In this document: positions 24,463 through 32,593 of the stretch, in pieces
How the letters are laid out: each line of letters begins with the position of its first letter
Position numbering within the stretch: position 1 is the stretch's first letter
DNA from: CAMLDH01 sp966250375
Lineage (GTDB): Bacteria > Pseudomonadota > Gammaproteobacteria > Burkholderiales > Burkholderiaceae_D
DNA: 36,722 nt
Direction of reading: 5' to 3'
Assembly (NCBI GenBank): GCA_966250375.1
Contig: CBINHE010000040.1
Span: 1 to 36,722, forward strand
The notes under the pieces: model-generated
What the model was told of the DNA's origin: nothing
The model's database searches: none
The model's input: only the letters and a program-made list of their open reading frames with translations
Translations under genes and position numbers: made by a program

Positions 24463-24792
24463 CTAGTTGTTCTTTTGCGATGACAGGGAGCGACTTGCTT
24501 CGTCCTTGCTCAAAATCCAGACGCGATCGATGTCGCCTTCCAGATTTTCCGTGTAATTGACGACAAATTCGGTGTCGCGTAAATACGCCGGTTGCTCGAT
24601 CAGATTGTCTTCGTTCCGGATACGCGCACCGGTGGACAGATTGCGTGTTTTACCATCGATTATGATCGCCGGATAGAGCGCCGGCGACATCGTGCCGCGT
24701 TTGGCCGCCGGCGGAAACGGACGGTCAAATGCCTGGGCTGCAAGCGTTGTGACTGCGAACAAGAAACCGATCAGGAAACGTTGAGTCCACAT
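24463..24792 (-). CDS. Small exported protein of unknown function
   Basis: A 109-aa protein with a clear signal peptide (WTQRFLIGFLFAVTTLAAQA, about 2-21) and a short mature domain containing FPPAAKRGTMSPALYPAIII and YLRDTEFVVNYTENLEGDID. There is no lipobox cysteine and no motif I can name. The ATG at 24792 has GGAG 6 nt upstream; an ATG at 24813 and a longer extension are possible but would bury the signal sequence. Immediately upstream of miaB and in the same direction, so probably co-transcribed; a functional link is not implied. Confidence 0.75.
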   Translation of the reverse strand: MWTQRFLIGFLFAVTTLAAQAFDRPFPPAAKRGTMSPALYPAIIIDGKTRNLSTGARIRNEDNLIEQPAYLRDTEFVVNYTENLEGDIDRVWILSKDEASRSLSSQKNN

Positions 24793-24946
24793 GCCAAACT
24801 CCGTTTCATTCATAAAGTGGTTTGTGAAAACTGCGCGTTGCGACAATCGGGAGCGATGCACTGGAAATTCTTGCTTCATATCTGAAAAATCAGTTGAATC
24901 AAGCACTTGCGAGAAATTTTAAGGGCGGTGAGGACTGATTGATATG

Positions 24947-24973
24947 GCCGCAAAGTATACCATTAATACTGCG
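24947..24973. repeat. Small hairpin in the gap before the exported-protein gene
   Basis: CCGCA(AA)GTAT pairs with ATACTGCGG around a 7-nt loop, giving about nine pairs with a two-base bulge. It lies in the 255-nt gap 24793-25047, which holds no gene that I can see. A second small stem GCCCT/AGGGC is nearby (about 25002-25015). Confidence 0.35.
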
Positions 24974-25047
24974 GCAAACCTTGCGTTGTTGCCATTTTTG
25001 CCCTGGATAGGGCCAAGCCGCACCCAGCTATCGTGGATTAGGCATTC

Positions 25048-25518
25048 TTAGCCTTTGATACCAATGTGAATCGCGACTTTATCAGCACCTCGATACTCCT
25101 CAAAGTCTGTGGTGAAGCTCCGGATGATCTTCTCGTTCTTTTCGAAGAAGACCCAGACGCGCATCCATGCATCAATGACTGCCTGAGGCATTGTTCCTTT
25201 TGCTTCGAATACGAGGTATTCACCTTCTTTGACATCTACTGTCGTAAATTCGGAAGAAGAAGGCCGTGGACCTGAAATCGCCACGCCTGCGGTTACTGCA
25301 TAGAAGCCTGAAGCCTCGGACTCATAATGGGAATAGACCCCGAAAACTGGTGAATTGGGTATCTGGTTCGGCACCTTTGTTAAAACGCCATCCCTGAAAA
25401 ACCGTTGCCATAAAGAGGGTAACTTTGCGCTCGAAGGGTTGAACTCGTCGCTATTGATGGTGCGGACGCCAACGCCGGCGACAGAGAAAGAAGGAATGGT
25501 AATGCGTTTTGGTTCCAT
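25048..25518 (-). CDS. GyrI-like / Cass2-type effector-binding protein
   Basis: A 156-aa stand-alone effector-binding domain of the GyrI-like superfamily: FSVAGVGVRT near the start, LWQRFF (about 37-42), VFGVYSHYESEASGFYAVTAG in the middle and a GEYLVFEAKG strand later. This layout is that of the integron-associated Cass2 and YdeE-like proteins, which bind cationic or lipophilic small molecules. There is no DNA-binding domain. The ATG at 25518 has GGAG 9 nt upstream; one five codons earlier (25533) is possible. It is divergent from the peptide-uptake locus, with 265 nt between the two starts. No clear attC flanks it. Confidence 0.7.
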   Translation of the reverse strand: MEPKRITIPSFSVAGVGVRTINSDEFNPSSAKLPSLWQRFFRDGVLTKVPNQIPNSPVFGVYSHYESEASGFYAVTAGVAISGPRPSSSEFTTVDVKEGEYLVFEAKGTMPQAVIDAWMRVWVFFEKNEKIIRSFTTDFEEYRGADKVAIHIGIKG

Positions 25519-25783
25519 GAACTGATGCTCCATATTTGGATGCGGCGGTATGCCATAGTATGCGAGATGGTGTTCATCCCGTTTTGATCAATCCCCCGTG
25601 AGCGGATGCAAGGCGGGCTCATCCCCGTGTATGGTGTAGAACTTGACTACATGAAAATACTTTACAGTGTTATTTGAAAAATGTGGATATGCGTTATCGT
25701 CATACCCTTTTGAACCTTGGTGATCCGCCACGGTCTTGAGTCTGTGAAAATATACTTCGCGAGAATAGAAGATGGGAAGAATC

Positions 25784-27553
25784 ATGCTGGAACGACTTAA
25801 ACAATGCCTCGTTGTCATTGTGTTGGCAGCGGGCGTAGCGCATGCGGCCAGTCCTGCCGACCCATCCAAAGTGATGCGCATGGCCTTTGAAGGGGCGGAC
25901 GATGGTTTTGATATGGTGCGCACAAGTAATTTTTATTCGCATTGGGCTGCCGGTGCTATTTTTGAGCCGCTGCTGACATATGACTATCTGGCCCGGCCAG
26001 CGAAATTGGTGCCTGCGGTAGCGGAGGCGATGCCGGAGATTGCCGATGGCGGCAAGACGTATACCTTTCATATCAAGAAAGGCATTTACTTTACGCCCGA
26101 CGCGGCCTTCAAGGGCGTGCGGCGTGAATTGACCGCTGAAGATTATGCGTACAGTTTCAAACGTTTTCTTGATCCGAAAAATCGTTCCCCAAGTGCCAAT
26201 TTCCTGGAAGGAAAAATCATCGGATTGGATGCGTTGGCCGCCACGGCAAAAAAAACCGGGCGCTTCAATTACGATGCACCCGTTGCGGGACTGCAAGTGC
26301 TTGACCGTTATACATTGCGCATTCGCTTGAACGCGCCCGATTACAATTTCTTGTATGTCATTGCCTACACCGGCTTGGGTGCAGTTGCGCGCGAGGTCAT
26401 CGAAACTTATGGCGAGCAAAGCGGCATGCACCCGGTTGGCACCGGCGCTTACATGCTGCAGCAGTATGTCCCGCGCAGCAAAATCGTATTGAAGGCAAAT
26501 CCGGATTACCGAGGATTTGTCTGGAATTTCCAGTCGTCAGGGGAGCCGTGGGATACGCAAATAGTGCGCGATATGCGTGGTAAAAAAATGCCGCAGATCG
26601 GCCGCGTCGACATCAGCATTATCGAGGAAGAGCAATCGCGCTGGCTGGCCTTTCAAGGCAAGCAAATCGATCTGGACAAGCTGCCGCAAGCGGCTGCGCC
26701 TACAGTACTCAATGGCAATAAACTCAACGCGGAGTTCGCCGCGCAGGGCATCAGTCTGTATCGCTTGGCTGAGCCCGAAGTGACCTATACCTTGTTCAAT
26801 TTCAAAGATCCTGTCGTGGGTGGCATGACCAAGGAAAAGATCGCGTTGCGTCGTGCCATCGCCATGGTCTACAGCGTGCAGGACGAGTTGACACAATTAC
26901 GCAGGGGGCAGGCGATCAAGGCGGAAATGCTCATTCCACCCGGCGTAGTGGGCCACGATCCGACCTATCGCAGCAGCCTTGCCTATGATCCGGTTCTTGC
27001 CAATAAATTGCTGGATCGCTTCGGTTACAAGCGTGGAGCCGATGGCTACCGCACGATGCCCGACGGTAAGCCGTTGCTGCTAAAGATACAGACTGAAGCA
27101 ACTGCGGCATCGAAGATCGTTTCCGAAATATGGAAGCGCGGACTGGACCAGATCGGTATCAGGGTCGAATTCCCGGTAAGTAATTTCGCGGATAACGTCA
27201 AGGCCGCCGCAGAGTGTAAATTAATGATGTGGGGCGGGGCATGGATTGCGGATTTTCCAGAAGGCGAAAATTTTATGCAGTTGCTGTATGGCCCTAACGC
27301 GGGACAAGGTAATAACGGTTGTTATCAATCGCCTGCTTTCGATGCGATGTATGTAAAGGCCATTGCGTTGCCGCCGGGTGACGAGCGCAATCAGTTATAT
27401 GTTCAGATGAATCGGCAAATGGAGGCCGATACGGCGTGGAGCGTGCACTCGTCCAGAATACGTAATTGGCTGGTGCGGCCATGGGTGAAGGGATTCAAGA
27501 AGCATCCGCTGCTGCACTCGGACTGGCAATATCTGGACGTGGAAAAACATTGA
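25784..27553 (+). CDS. Exported family-5 solute-binding protein (peptide ABC uptake), copy 1
   Basis: Periplasmic binding protein of the SBP_bac_5 (DppA/OppA) family, 589 aa, expected to bind peptides for the transporter encoded downstream. A signal peptide ends near AGVAHA (about 21). The mature part shows IFEPLLTYDYLARPAKLVPAVAE, FHIKKGIYFTPD, HPVGTGAYML and IPPGVVGHDP, landmarks of this family. The ATG at 25784 has GGGAAG 5 nt upstream; 25772 is an alternative. It is closely related to the next gene across its whole length, so the pair arose by tandem duplication. No conserved promoter could be fixed in 25534-25783, although TTGACT at 25644 is a possible -35. Confidence 0.9.
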   Translation: MLERLKQCLVVIVLAAGVAHAASPADPSKVMRMAFEGADDGFDMVRTSNFYSHWAAGAIFEPLLTYDYLARPAKLVPAVAEAMPEIADGGKTYTFHIKKGIYFTPDAAFKGVRRELTAEDYAYSFKRFLDPKNRSPSANFLEGKIIGLDALAATAKKTGRFNYDAPVAGLQVLDRYTLRIRLNAPDYNFLYVIAYTGLGAVAREVIETYGEQSGMHPVGTGAYMLQQYVPRSKIVLKANPDYRGFVWNFQSSGEPWDTQIVRDMRGKKMPQIGRVDISIIEEEQSRWLAFQGKQIDLDKLPQAAAPTVLNGNKLNAEFAAQGISLYRLAEPEVTYTLFNFKDPVVGGMTKEKIALRRAIAMVYSVQDELTQLRRGQAIKAEMLIPPGVVGHDPTYRSSLAYDPVLANKLLDRFGYKRGADGYRTMPDGKPLLLKIQTEATAASKIVSEIWKRGLDQIGIRVEFPVSNFADNVKAAAECKLMMWGGAWIADFPEGENFMQLLYGPNAGQGNNGCYQSPAFDAMYVKAIALPPGDERNQLYVQMNRQMEADTAWSVHSSRIRNWLVRPWVKGFKKHPLLHSDWQYLDVEKH

Positions 27554-27604
27554 CAAGCGTTGCGCCTCACGCAATTGCTTTTCCTTGACAAGGAAAGACA
27601 TCAA

Positions 27605-29395
27605 ATGAAATCACGATGGCTGTGCGGCCTGTTGTTTGTCTGCTTGCTGGGCGGTCTGCCTGTGCGGGCTTCGATCGCTGCATCGCCAGCCGATCCGGGA
27701 AAAGTATTACGCTATATTTTCCCCGTCGAGGAAACCGGTTTTGACCCGGCGTATGTCAGCGACATTTATTCGAGCATCATTGTCGATTCGATATTTGAAG
27801 GATTATTTACCTACGATTATCTGGCGCGGCCCGCCAAGTTGATACCGCTGACGGCAGAGGCCCTGCCGGAAGTGACGAACGAGGGCAAGACGTACACCAT
27901 CCGCCTCAAAAAAGGGATTTATTTTGCCCCCGATCCGGCCTTCAACGGCAAGCAGCGCGAGCTGACGATGGCGGACTATGTGTATTCGCTCAAGCGTCTG
28001 GTCGATCCCAAGCTGCGCTCCTATCGTGCGTCATTCATCGAGGGCAAGGTTGTCGGACTGGATGACGTGGTGGCGCAAGCCAGGAAGAACGGCAACTTCG
28101 ATTACGATCGCAAGGTCGCCGGACTCGAATTGCTCGACCGCTATACCTTGCGCATCCATTTGACCAAGCCTGATTACAACCTTGAGCAGATACTGGCACA
28201 CCCAGCTACTGGCGCGTTAGCGCGCGAAGTGGTTGAAAAGTACCGCGACGAAGCGGGACACGTCATGGACCATCCGGTCGGTACCGGCCCTTACCGCCTG
28301 ACGGAGTGGGTGCACGCATCGCGCATCGTGCTGGAGGCCAATCCGGCGTACCGCGGATTCACCTGGGACTTTCAGGCGAGTAGCGACCCTGAAGATCAGG
28401 CGATTATCGCCAGGATGAAGGGCAAGAAGATGCCGCAGATCGGCCGTATCGAGATCAGTGTCATGATCGAGAACCAATCGCAATGGCTGGCTTTTGAAAA
28501 GGATGAAGTCGATCTGTTTCAATTGCAGGAACCGCTTGCGCCCCAAGCCTTGACCAACGGTAAACTCAAACCCGAATTGGTGAAGCGGGGAGTGCAGTTG
28601 TCGCGTATCGCCGATCCTGAATTGGCCTATTTTTACTGGAATATGCAACACCCGGTATTGGGCGGCTTGAGCAAGGAGAAGATTGCATTGCGGCGCGCGC
28701 TGGCGATGGCACACAATATCGATGAAGAACTCAAGATCGTCTGGAACAGCGAAGCCGTCGCGCTGGAATACCCGATCCCGCCGGGCGTCGTCGGTCACGA
28801 TCCGGCTTACAAGAGCAGCATCCAGTTCGATCTGGCTGCGGCCAATGCCCTGCTGGACAAGTTCGGCTACAAGAAGGGCGCCGATGGCTACCGTACTCTG
28901 CCGGATGGTAAACCGCTGGTCGTGCGCCACACGGTGCGTGCTGGTTCGCTCGGCCAATTGGAACTGGAGATGTGGAAAAAAACCTATAACTCGGTCGGTA
29001 TTCGGATGGAAGGCGATACGCGCCCGTTCGCCGACTTGCTGAAAGCAGAAAAGCAATGCCTTCTGCAATCGCGCCGCTTTTCTTGGCTGGCCGACTATCC
29101 AGATGGCGACAATTTCATGGCATTGTTTTACGGGCCGAATATCGGCCAAAGCAATGGCGGCTGCGTCAAGATTCCAGAGTACGACAAAATGTATGAGCAG
29201 ACCCGGAAACTGCCGCATGGGCCAGAACGTGACTTGCTGTACCACAAGATGGTACGTCTGCTGGAAGTATATGCTCCGCAGCGGCTGGGCTTTGCCCGCT
29301 ACCACAACATGTTGGCGCAATCACGGGTAATCGGTTACAAGAAGCATCCGATTTTGAGTGCCGAATGGATGTATTTCGACATTGAAAAGCGTTAG
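27605..29395 (+). CDS. Exported family-5 solute-binding protein (peptide ABC uptake), copy 2
   Basis: Paralogue of the preceding gene, 596 aa, 51 nt downstream. Signal peptide about 1-24 (RWLCGLLFVCLLGGLPVRAS); the mature part shares SPADP, FEGLFTYDYLARPAKLIP, LKKGIYFAPDPAF, HPVGTGPYRL and PPGVVGHDPAYKSS with copy 1. Divergence between the copies, including in segments that could contact ligand, suggests different peptide preferences feeding the same permease; that is inference. The ATG at 27605 is set by AAGGAAAG 6 nt upstream. A long REP pair separates it from the peptidase gene. Confidence 0.9.
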   Translation: MKSRWLCGLLFVCLLGGLPVRASIAASPADPGKVLRYIFPVEETGFDPAYVSDIYSSIIVDSIFEGLFTYDYLARPAKLIPLTAEALPEVTNEGKTYTIRLKKGIYFAPDPAFNGKQRELTMADYVYSLKRLVDPKLRSYRASFIEGKVVGLDDVVAQARKNGNFDYDRKVAGLELLDRYTLRIHLTKPDYNLEQILAHPATGALAREVVEKYRDEAGHVMDHPVGTGPYRLTEWVHASRIVLEANPAYRGFTWDFQASSDPEDQAIIARMKGKKMPQIGRIEISVMIENQSQWLAFEKDEVDLFQLQEPLAPQALTNGKLKPELVKRGVQLSRIADPELAYFYWNMQHPVLGGLSKEKIALRRALAMAHNIDEELKIVWNSEAVALEYPIPPGVVGHDPAYKSSIQFDLAAANALLDKFGYKKGADGYRTLPDGKPLVVRHTVRAGSLGQLELEMWKKTYNSVGIRMEGDTRPFADLLKAEKQCLLQSRRFSWLADYPDGDNFMALFYGPNIGQSNGGCVKIPEYDKMYEQTRKLPHGPERDLLYHKMVRLLEVYAPQRLGFARYHNMLAQSRVIGYKKHPILSAEWMYFDIEKR

Positions 29396-29438
29396 TGGAT
29401 CGTTCGTTATGCACGGAAATGAATCAGCCGCCTTGACG

Positions 29439-29518
29439 CGGTTTGGTAGGAGCGGGCCTTGCCCGCGAAAGACGCATTGGCAACGCCATCGCGGGCAAGG
29501 CCCGCTCCTACCAAACCG
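29439..29518. repeat. REP inverted pair 2 (between SBP copy 2 and the M3 peptidase)
   Basis: The two arms, about 30 nt each (29439-29468 and 29489-29518), are perfectly complementary around a 20-nt spacer; each contains its own GGGCCTTGCCC hairpin. This is the most intact copy of the family in the window. It lies in a 228-nt gap inside an apparent operon and could act as an mRNA stabiliser or attenuator. Confidence 0.92.
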
Positions 29519-29623
29519 GCATGCATATGTTCTTTGGTCAGCCCATGCTCGGCAGCACGGTCCCAACATTATTTACAACAAATATTCTTACTATCCTATC
29601 CCTATCCCGATACAAGGAAGTGC

Positions 29624-31636
29624 ATGAAACCATCATCATTTTTCTGGCCCGTCAGTGCAGCGTTACTGTCGCTGGCAATGAGCCAAGCCGTTGCCAAAGA
29701 GGCGGAGCGACCGCTGATTCCGATTGCGAAAGCGGAGGAAATCGCACCATTCTGCGAGCGCGGTCTGGCGGGTGCGCGCACGCAAGCGGCAATCATGGAA
29801 AAGCTGCCGAAGGCGCGTCCAGGCGATGCGAAAAAGGTTTTTGCCGATTGGAATAATTTGCAAATCACCCTCGAGGATGTGCAGGGACCGGTTGAGATAT
29901 GGAACAACGTGTCGCCCGACCCCAAGGTGCGCAGCAATGCGGAAGCTTGCCTGGTCGAGATCAGCAAATTTGCGACTGACCTGTACCAAAGCGAAAAACT
30001 GTATGCGCGGTTCAAGGCCGTCAAGCCGGGCGATGCAGTGGAAAAGAAGCTGCGCCAAGATGTGATGGAAGGATTTGAGGATACCGGTGTGTCGCTGCCG
30101 CCGAAAAAGCGGGCGCGCATGAAGGCGATTCTGGAAAAAATGGAAGTGTTGAGCCAGGAATTCGCGCGCAATATCCGTGACAACAACCAGAAACTCAGCT
30201 TCACACCGGATGAAGTAAAAGGTCTGCCTGAAGCCTATCTTGCGCGTGCCAAGCGCGATGACAAGGGCAATTACCTGCTCGGCTTCGAATATCCGGACTA
30301 CAACCCGTTCATGGAATATGCCGACAACAGCGACGCGCGCCGCCGTTATCAAATCGCATTTGCCAACCGTGGCACGCCCAGAAATGTGTCTTTGCTGAAA
30401 CAGGCGATGGCTTTGCGCCTCGAGATGGCGCAGTTGTTCGGACTGAAGAGTTATGCGCATTACGTGGTGCGCCGTCGCATGGCGCTAACGCCTGAAGCCG
30501 TCCACAAATTCCTGAATGAGGTAAAAGGCGCGGTTACCGAATTGGAAAAAAAGGAACTGGAAGAATTGCGGGAATTCAAGGCGAAAACGCTGCAGCAGCC
30601 GCTGGCAGAGACGAAGATGGAGCGCTGGGATGTCGGCTATTGGCAGCAAAAGCTGAAGAAGGCGCGTTACAACATCGATCAAAACGCGTTGCGTAAATAT
30701 TTTCCAACCGATGCTGCCGTGCCTTGGGCGTTGCATGTTTCCAGCACCTTGTACGGTGTCGAATTCAAGCCGGTTGAGGGTGTGCCGGTCTGGCATGAGG
30801 ACGTGAAGTATTACGACGTATTCGATACCAAAAGCCGCGAGCGCATCGGCGGCATCTACCTCGATCTCTTCCCGCGTGACGGAAAATACGGCCACGCTGC
30901 GGCGTTCCCGATCCGGGGCGTCAGTACGCTTGCCCATCGCACGCCGATTTCGGTCTTGGTCGCCAATTTCGATCGCACCGGTTTGAATGGCGATGAACTG
31001 GAAACCCTGGTGCACGAATTCGGCCATGTGCTGCACGGCGTGTTGTCATCGACGCGCTATGTCTCGCAATCCGGCACCAGCGTCGAGCGCGATTTTGTCG
31101 AAGCGCCTTCGCAAATGTATGAAGAGTGGGCGCGTCGCAAAGAGTCGCTGACCTTGCTGTCGTCGTTTTGCAAGACGCAGTGCCCGGCCATTGACGACGC
31201 GCTGCTGCAACGCATGACTGCGGCGCACAACTACGGACGCGGCATCCGCTATGCGCGCCAATTGCTGTACGCAAGCTTCGACATGAACCTGCACAAGGAA
31301 GTCGCCGGCGATCCGCTCGCGATCTGGGAAAAGATGGAGGGCGCAACACCGCTCGGCCACGTGGCAGGCACGGAGTTCCCCGGACAGTTCGGCCATTTGA
31401 TGGGCGGTTATGCAGCCGGCTATTACGGCTACATGTGGTCCGAAGTGCTGGCGCTCGACATGCTGTCGCGCTACAACGGCACCCTGATGAATCCGGAAAC
31501 CGGCGGCCTGTATCGCAAGGCGATTCTGGCGCGCGGCAGCGAGATGCGCGGCAATGATCTGGTGCGCAGCTTTTTGGGGCGCAAACCCAACAGCAAAGCA
31601 TTCTTCGCCGAAATTTCCGGCACACGCCTGCACTAG
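29624..31636 (+). CDS. Exported M3-family zinc oligopeptidase
   Basis: Metallopeptidase of family M3 (thimet oligopeptidase/Dcp type), which cleaves short peptides. The zinc site is complete: H464-E-F-G-H468 and E493 in FVEAPSQMYEEW. Family features include NFDRTG and ETLVHEFGHVLH. Unlike most bacterial M3 enzymes, it begins with a signal peptide (about 1-24, SAALLSLAMSQAVA), so it should work in the periplasm. 670 aa. The ATG at 29624 has AAGGAAG 6 nt upstream; the upstream open frame runs through the REP pair and is not coding. It lies 9 nt before the first permease gene, which ties it to peptide uptake. Confidence 0.92.
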   Translation: MKPSSFFWPVSAALLSLAMSQAVAKEAERPLIPIAKAEEIAPFCERGLAGARTQAAIMEKLPKARPGDAKKVFADWNNLQITLEDVQGPVEIWNNVSPDPKVRSNAEACLVEISKFATDLYQSEKLYARFKAVKPGDAVEKKLRQDVMEGFEDTGVSLPPKKRARMKAILEKMEVLSQEFARNIRDNNQKLSFTPDEVKGLPEAYLARAKRDDKGNYLLGFEYPDYNPFMEYADNSDARRRYQIAFANRGTPRNVSLLKQAMALRLEMAQLFGLKSYAHYVVRRRMALTPEAVHKFLNEVKGAVTELEKKELEELREFKAKTLQQPLAETKMERWDVGYWQQKLKKARYNIDQNALRKYFPTDAAVPWALHVSSTLYGVEFKPVEGVPVWHEDVKYYDVFDTKSRERIGGIYLDLFPRDGKYGHAAAFPIRGVSTLAHRTPISVLVANFDRTGLNGDELETLVHEFGHVLHGVLSSTRYVSQSGTSVERDFVEAPSQMYEEWARRKESLTLLSSFCKTQCPAIDDALLQRMTAAHNYGRGIRYARQLLYASFDMNLHKEVAGDPLAIWEKMEGATPLGHVAGTEFPGQFGHLMGGYAAGYYGYMWSEVLALDMLSRYNGTLMNPETGGLYRKAILARGSEMRGNDLVRSFLGRKPNSKAFFAEISGTRLH

Positions 31637-31645
31637 AGGAGCACC

Positions 31646-32584
31646 ATGACTACGTACATCCTGCGCCGCCTATGGCAAATGGCGCCGACCATGCTGGGCG
31701 TGATCGTGCTGGTCTTCCTGCTGTTTAACTGGGTCGGCGGCGACCCAGCCTATATCCTGGCCGGCAAAATATCGAACCCGGAACAGATTGCCAATATCCG
31801 CAGGCAGCTCGGTATCGACCAGCCGTTCTACGTGCAGTTGTGGATTTTCATCAAGCAGATTGCGACCTTTGATTTCGGCAATAGCTGGAGTACCGGCGAA
31901 TCGGTCTCCAATGTGATTACGACACGCCTCGGCCCATCGCTGACCGTGCTGATTCCGCTGACGATCCTGGAAACGTTTTTTGCAATCGCGCTGGCATTGG
32001 GCATCGCGTTCGTGCGCGGCTCGCTAACCGATCGCATGGTGATGATTGTCTGCACCGTCGGCATGTCGATCAGTATTCTGGTCTACATCATCGTGTTCCA
32101 GTATTGGTTCGCTTACAAACTCGGCTTGTTCCCGGTGCAGGGATGGGGCGACAGCTTTGCCGAAAACTTGCTCCGCTATTCCGCCTTGCCGATCCTCATT
32201 GCGCTGGCGGTCGGCATCGCGCCGAGCTTGCGTCTGTTTCGCACGTTCGTGCTGGATGAAGTCAACCAGGATTACGTGCGCACCGCACGCGCCAAGGGCG
32301 TGTCCGAGCGTCGCATCGTCTGGGTACACGTCTTGCGCAACGCATCGATCCCGATGATCACGCATGTCATGTCGAATTTGCCGGCGCTGTTAATTGGCGC
32401 ATTCCTGATCGAACGCTTCTTTTCGATTCCCGGTATCGGCCGCGAAGTGATTCTAGCGGTGGAGCGCAGCGACTTCCCGGTGATCAAGGCGATTACCGTG
32501 TACGTCGCGTTTGCCACCATGCTATTCAATCTGTTGGCCGACCTGATGTATCAGGCGGTCGATCCACGCGTGCAACTGAAGTAG
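31646..32584 (+). CDS. Peptide ABC transporter permease (DppB-like)
   Basis: Inner-membrane subunit of the DppB/OppB type, 312 aa with about six membrane segments. The N-terminus TYILRRLWQMAPTMLGVIVL is the usual first segment. GDPAYILAGKISNPEQIANI follows as the periplasmic loop of the family, and the cytoplasmic EAA-like loop is DYVRTARAKGVSERRIVWVH (about 209-228). It starts 9 nt after the peptidase stop and ends 9 nt before the next permease, so the three are translated from one message. The substrate cannot be told from the sequence. Confidence 0.93.
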   Translation: MTTYILRRLWQMAPTMLGVIVLVFLLFNWVGGDPAYILAGKISNPEQIANIRRQLGIDQPFYVQLWIFIKQIATFDFGNSWSTGESVSNVITTRLGPSLTVLIPLTILETFFAIALALGIAFVRGSLTDRMVMIVCTVGMSISILVYIIVFQYWFAYKLGLFPVQGWGDSFAENLLRYSALPILIALAVGIAPSLRLFRTFVLDEVNQDYVRTARAKGVSERRIVWVHVLRNASIPMITHVMSNLPALLIGAFLIERFFSIPGIGREVILAVERSDFPVIKAITVYVAFATMLFNLLADLMYQAVDPRVQLK

Positions 32585-32593
32585 GGATGGGAC

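Noticed and set aside
25000..25060. Possible attC downstream of the Cass2-like gene (GCCTAAT on the minus strand)
   Set aside because: One mismatch in the R'' box and no R' box or L-box pairing within 150 nt.
28217..29320. A 367-codon minus-strand frame opposite binding protein copy 2
   Set aside because: Antisense shadow of a gene with a clear family, signal peptide and ribosome-binding site.
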